Shown in pieces: positions 61,232-64,000 of a stretch of 64,000 bases of DNA. Both the position numbers and the translations under genes were made by a program. This DNA comes from Nocardia ignorata NBRC 108230 (lineage in GTDB: Bacteria > Actinomycetota > Actinomycetes > Mycobacteriales > Mycobacteriaceae): contig NZ_BDBI01000007.1 in NCBI RefSeq assembly GCF_001612905.1, forward strand, positions 1 through 64,000, given 5' to 3'. Position 1 is the stretch's first letter. Every line of letters starts with the position of its first letter. The notes under the pieces are model-generated. The model was not told where the DNA came from, searched no databases, and was given only the letters and a program-made list of their open reading frames with translations.

Positions 61232-62773
61232 GTGCAGCGAAGCAGGCTCGTCGTTGTTCTCGGCGCGATCTGCGCGCTGGTCGCCACCGGATGCGGAACC
61301 GGCAGCGACAGCGCCACCCCGCCCACTCCGCTGCCGCCGTCGCCCCCCGGGCTGAACAATTTCTACGAACAGCGCATCGATTGGGGTTCCTGTGAGGAGT
61401 TCGGCAGCCCGGAGGAACGGTTGCCGCCGAGCACCCAGTGCGCGCGCGTCACCGTGCCGATCGATTACGCCCGGCCCGACGGTCCGACCGCCCAGATCGC
61501 GTTGTCGCGAATCCCGGCCAGGGGAGACAAGATCGGGTCGCTGCTGATGAACCCGGGCGGGCCAGGCGTCTCCGGGCTGTCGATGGTCACCGTCGGGCAC
61601 CGCACCGAGCTGGCCGAACGATTCGATCGGATCGGTTTCGATCCGCGCGGCGTCGGCTCCTCGCTGCCCGCGATCGTCTGCCTGACCCCGCCCGAAGCCG
61701 ATGCCGAACGCGCCGAACCGCCCACCGACAACACCCCGTCCGGCATCGCCGAGGCCGAGGCCGAGAACCGCGAATACGCGGGCCGTTGCGCCGAGCGGTC
61801 GGGCCTCGACCTGCTCGGCCATGTCGGCACCCGTGAGGTCGTCCAGGACATGGACGTGCTGCGCTCCGCCCTCGGTGACGCGAAACTGACCTACCTCGGC
61901 TACTCCTACGGCACCCGTCTCGGTGCCGCCTACGCCGAGAAGTACCCGCAGAACGTGCGCGCGATGGTCCTCGACGGCGCCGTCGACTCCTCCCAGGAGC
62001 CGGTGCAGGAATCGCTGCGCCAGGCGGCGGGCTTCCAAGGCGTGTTCGACGCCTACGCCGCCGACTGCGCGAACAGCGCCGACTGCCCGCTCGGCACCGA
62101 CCGGGCAGGCGCCGTCGCCCGCTTCCGGCAACTCGTCGACCCGCTGCAAGCCGCCCCGGCCCGCACCGAGGATCCGCGCGGCCTGAGTTACAACGACGCC
62201 ATCACCGGCGTCCAGCAGGCCCTCTACAGCGACGAGATGTGGCCCCTGCTCACCCGCGGCCTCACCGAGCTGCAGGGCGGCACGGGGGACACCCTGCTGC
62301 AACTGGCCGACCTCTACGACGGCCGCCGGGCCGACGGCACCTACGCCAACACCCAGGATGCGTTCAACGCCATCCGCTGCGTCGACGACCCACGCATCAC
62401 CGACCCAGCCGTCGTGGCCCGTCAGGACGCCGAATACCGCAGGGCGGCACCATTTCTCGACGACGGCAAGGGTACCGGCGCCGCACCGCTGGAACTGTGC
62501 GCGTCCTGGCCGGTGCCGAACACGAGCGAACCGCACCGGATATCGGCGCCCGGCGTAGCCAAGATCGTCGTCGTCTCCACCACCGAGGACCCGGCCACCC
62601 CGTATCAGGCCGGTGTCGACCTGGCCGAGCAGCTCGGCGCCGCGCTCGTCACCTTCCGGGGCAACCGGCACACCGCCGCCCTCGTCGCCGGTGACCAATG
62701 CCTCGACGACGCCGTCACTGCCTACCTCACCGAACTCGCCACGCCCGCGCCCGGACTCACCTGCGGCGGGTGA
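61232..62773 (+). CDS. CaeA/Hip1-like lipoprotein peptidase
   Basis: This 513-residue S33-like serine hydrolase has lipobox LVATGC (Cys20), GGPGVSG oxyanion loop, the nucleophile elbow GYSYGTRLG and a His in RGNRHTAAL near the C terminus. An Asp in STTEDPATPY completes the triad. The M. tuberculosis homologue Rv2224c (CaeA/Hip1) is a cell-envelope protease. GTG 61232 is chosen because the signal peptide begins there. It is divergent from panB. Confidence 0.9.
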   Translation: MQRSRLVVVLGAICALVATGCGTGSDSATPPTPLPPSPPGLNNFYEQRIDWGSCEEFGSPEERLPPSTQCARVTVPIDYARPDGPTAQIALSRIPARGDKIGSLLMNPGGPGVSGLSMVTVGHRTELAERFDRIGFDPRGVGSSLPAIVCLTPPEADAERAEPPTDNTPSGIAEAEAENREYAGRCAERSGLDLLGHVGTREVVQDMDVLRSALGDAKLTYLGYSYGTRLGAAYAEKYPQNVRAMVLDGAVDSSQEPVQESLRQAAGFQGVFDAYAADCANSADCPLGTDRAGAVARFRQLVDPLQAAPARTEDPRGLSYNDAITGVQQALYSDEMWPLLTRGLTELQGGTGDTLLQLADLYDGRRADGTYANTQDAFNAIRCVDDPRITDPAVVARQDAEYRRAAPFLDDGKGTGAAPLELCASWPVPNTSEPHRISAPGVAKIVVVSTTEDPATPYQAGVDLAEQLGAALVTFRGNRHTAALVAGDQCLDDAVTAYLTELATPAPGLTCGG

Positions 62774-62848
62774 GACCGCGCACACCGCCCGGTCACGCCA
62801 GGTGAGAAGTGCGGACGATGTGACGTGATAGCAAACGAGTCGGCGTAT

Positions 62849-62864
62849 GTAACACGGATTTAAC
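62849..62864. promoter_or_regulatory. possible GlnR-like box upstream of glnA2
   Basis: GTAAC-N6-TTAAC resembles the GlnR a-site/b-site arrangement (GTnAC-N6-GAAAC) except at the b-site start. It lies 23 bp before the glnA2 ATG. TACGCT at 62874-62879 is a possible -10 that would make the transcript nearly leaderless. Regulation is inferred and weak. Confidence 0.35.
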
Positions 62865-62886
62865 GCCGGGTGCCTACGCTCGCCGT

Positions 62887-64000
62887 ATGGATCGCCAGAA
62901 GGAATTCGTGCTGCGGACGCTCGAAGAGCGGGACATCCGCTTCGTACGTCTCTGGTTCACCGATGTGCTGGGCTACCTCAAGTCCGTCGCCATCGCCCCC
63001 GCCGAGCTCGAAGGCGCCTTCGAGGAGGGCATCGGCTTCGACGGCTCGGCCATCGAAGGCTTCGCGCGCGTGTCCGAGGCGGACATGGTCGCCCGGCCCG
63101 ATCCGTCGACCTTCCAGGTGCTGCCCTGGGCCAGCTCCAAGGGCCACCAGCATTCGGCGCGCATGTTCTGCGACATCACCATGCCCGACGGTTCGCCGTC
63201 GTGGGCCGACCCGCGCCACGTGCTGCGCCGTCAGCTGAACAAGGCCGCCGATGTGGGCTTCAGCTGCTACGTGCACCCCGAGATCGAGTTCTTCCTATTG
63301 GAGAACCAGCTCAAGGACGGCTACCAGCCGATGCCCGCCGACAACGGCGGCTTCTTCGACCAGGCCGTGCACGACTCGGCCCCCAACTTCCGCCGCCACG
63401 CCATCGACGCGCTCGAGTCGATGGGCATCTCGGTGGAGTTCAGCCACCACGAGGGCGCGCCCGGCCAGCAGGAAATCGACCTACGCTACGCCGACGCGCT
63501 ATCGATGGCCGACAACGTGATGACCTTCCGCTACCTCATCAAGGAGGTGGCGATCGACGAGGGTGTGCGCGCGACGTTCATGCCCAAGCCGTTCTCCCAG
63601 TACCCCGGTTCGGCCATGCACACCCACATGAGCCTGTTCGAGGGCGAGTCCAACGCCTTCGCCGACCCGGACGACCCGAACAACCTGTCGAGCACCGCTC
63701 GCTCGTTCATCGCGGGCATCCTCGAGCACGCCCCGGAGATCAGTGCGATCACCAACCAGTGGGTCAACTCCTACAAGCGCCTCATCCACGGCGGCGAGGC
63801 CCCCACGGCCGCGTCGTGGGGCCGGTCCAACCGCTCGGCGCTGGTCCGCGTGCCGATGTACACACCGAACAAGTCCTCGTCGCGGCGCGTCGAGATCCGC
63901 AGCCCAGATTCGGCCTGCAACCCCTATCTCACCTTCGCGGTGCTGCTCGCGGCCGGTCTGCGCGGCATCGAGAAGGGCTACAACCTGCCGCCCGAGGCCG
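62887..64000 (+). CDS. glnA2: glutamine synthetase GlnA2 type, 3' end outside window
   Basis: Only the first 371 codons are visible. The N terminus MDRQKEFVLRTLEERDIRFV and the metal/nucleotide motifs (HPEIEFFLL, EFSHHEGAPGQQEIDLRYAD, MPKPF, GSAMHTHMS, NRSALVRVP) match mycobacterial GlnA2 closely. It should form the dodecameric enzyme but is a secondary glutamine or polyamine synthetase in several actinomycetes. The frame stays open to the window edge. Total length is expected near 446 residues. Confidence 0.94.
   Translation, partial: MDRQKEFVLRTLEERDIRFVRLWFTDVLGYLKSVAIAPAELEGAFEEGIGFDGSAIEGFARVSEADMVARPDPSTFQVLPWASSKGHQHSARMFCDITMPDGSPSWADPRHVLRRQLNKAADVGFSCYVHPEIEFFLLENQLKDGYQPMPADNGGFFDQAVHDSAPNFRRHAIDALESMGISVEFSHHEGAPGQQEIDLRYADALSMADNVMTFRYLIKEVAIDEGVRATFMPKPFSQYPGSAMHTHMSLFEGESNAFADPDDPNNLSSTARSFIAGILEHAPEISAITNQWVNSYKRLIHGGEAPTAASWGRSNRSALVRVPMYTPNKSSSRRVEIRSPDSACNPYLTFAVLLAAGLRGIEKGYNLPPEA

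Overview
This window is chromosomal DNA of a high-GC, mycolic-acid-producing actinomycete, most likely Nocardia or a close relative in Mycobacteriales. Three things point there: GC-rich coding with frequent GTG and TTG starts, a fabD-acpM-kasA-accD6 (FAS-II/mycolate) cluster behind a MabR-type regulator, and a gene order that closely follows the Mycobacterium tuberculosis Rv2222c-Rv2247 neighbourhood. That order is broken here into two blocks separated by lineage-specific genes.

Layout. 0-5.4 kb: a fused aminodeoxychorismate synthase, an APH-fold kinase, a DinB protein and a nicotinoprotein (NDMA-dependent) alcohol dehydrogenase with a KstR-like operator. 5.4-10.3 kb: a zinc uptake locus of the AztABCD type, divergent around a Zur-like box, in which the permease is fused in frame to a second AztD-like propeller. 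10.3-23.6 kb: accessory and core single genes. These include two serine hydrolases, DUF3145, a TetR/DHA2 efflux/small monooxygenase-like unit, an ABC-F protein with a leader peptide and attenuator, RNase Z, a sigma factor sandwiched between two small membrane proteins, an APH-type kinase and a LigD-like DNA ligase. 23.6-34.1 kb: tRNA-Val, then the conserved block ahpE, DUF3052, lipoprotein (minus strand) facing aceE, mabR, fabD, acpM, kasA, accD6 (plus strand), closed by a 20-bp-stem terminator. kasB is absent between kasA and accD6.

34.1-44.7 kb: an HxlR regulator, a nitroreductase, a membrane-anchored von Willebrand A protein, a solitary N6-adenine DNA methyltransferase, a TetR regulator, a gamma-carbonic anhydrase-like protein, alanine dehydrogenase, a SnoaL-like protein, a short-chain dehydrogenase and an ECF41 sigma factor. 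44.7-52 kb: the second conserved block (cobD, SURF1, protein-tyrosine phosphatase, cobC, NIF3, zinc-ribbon coiled coil, RNase HI/phosphatase fusion). 52-64 kb: a secreted serine protease, an XRE/MmyB regulator, a hydrolase, RNase P RNA, small secreted proteins, an RNB ribonuclease, a CHAD protein, prolyl iminopeptidase, panB, a CaeA/Hip1-like protease and the 5' part of glnA2, which runs off the window.

The most promising unexplained items are the AztB-AztD fusion with a second chaperone copy, the near-leaderless mini-ORF and terminator ahead of the ABC-F gene, a 61-bp palindromic element present twice between convergent genes, the three-gene overlapping sigma-factor cluster, and in-frame tandem repeats expanding CobC and the RNase H/phosphatase linker. 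No insertion sequence, prophage or CRISPR array was recognised.
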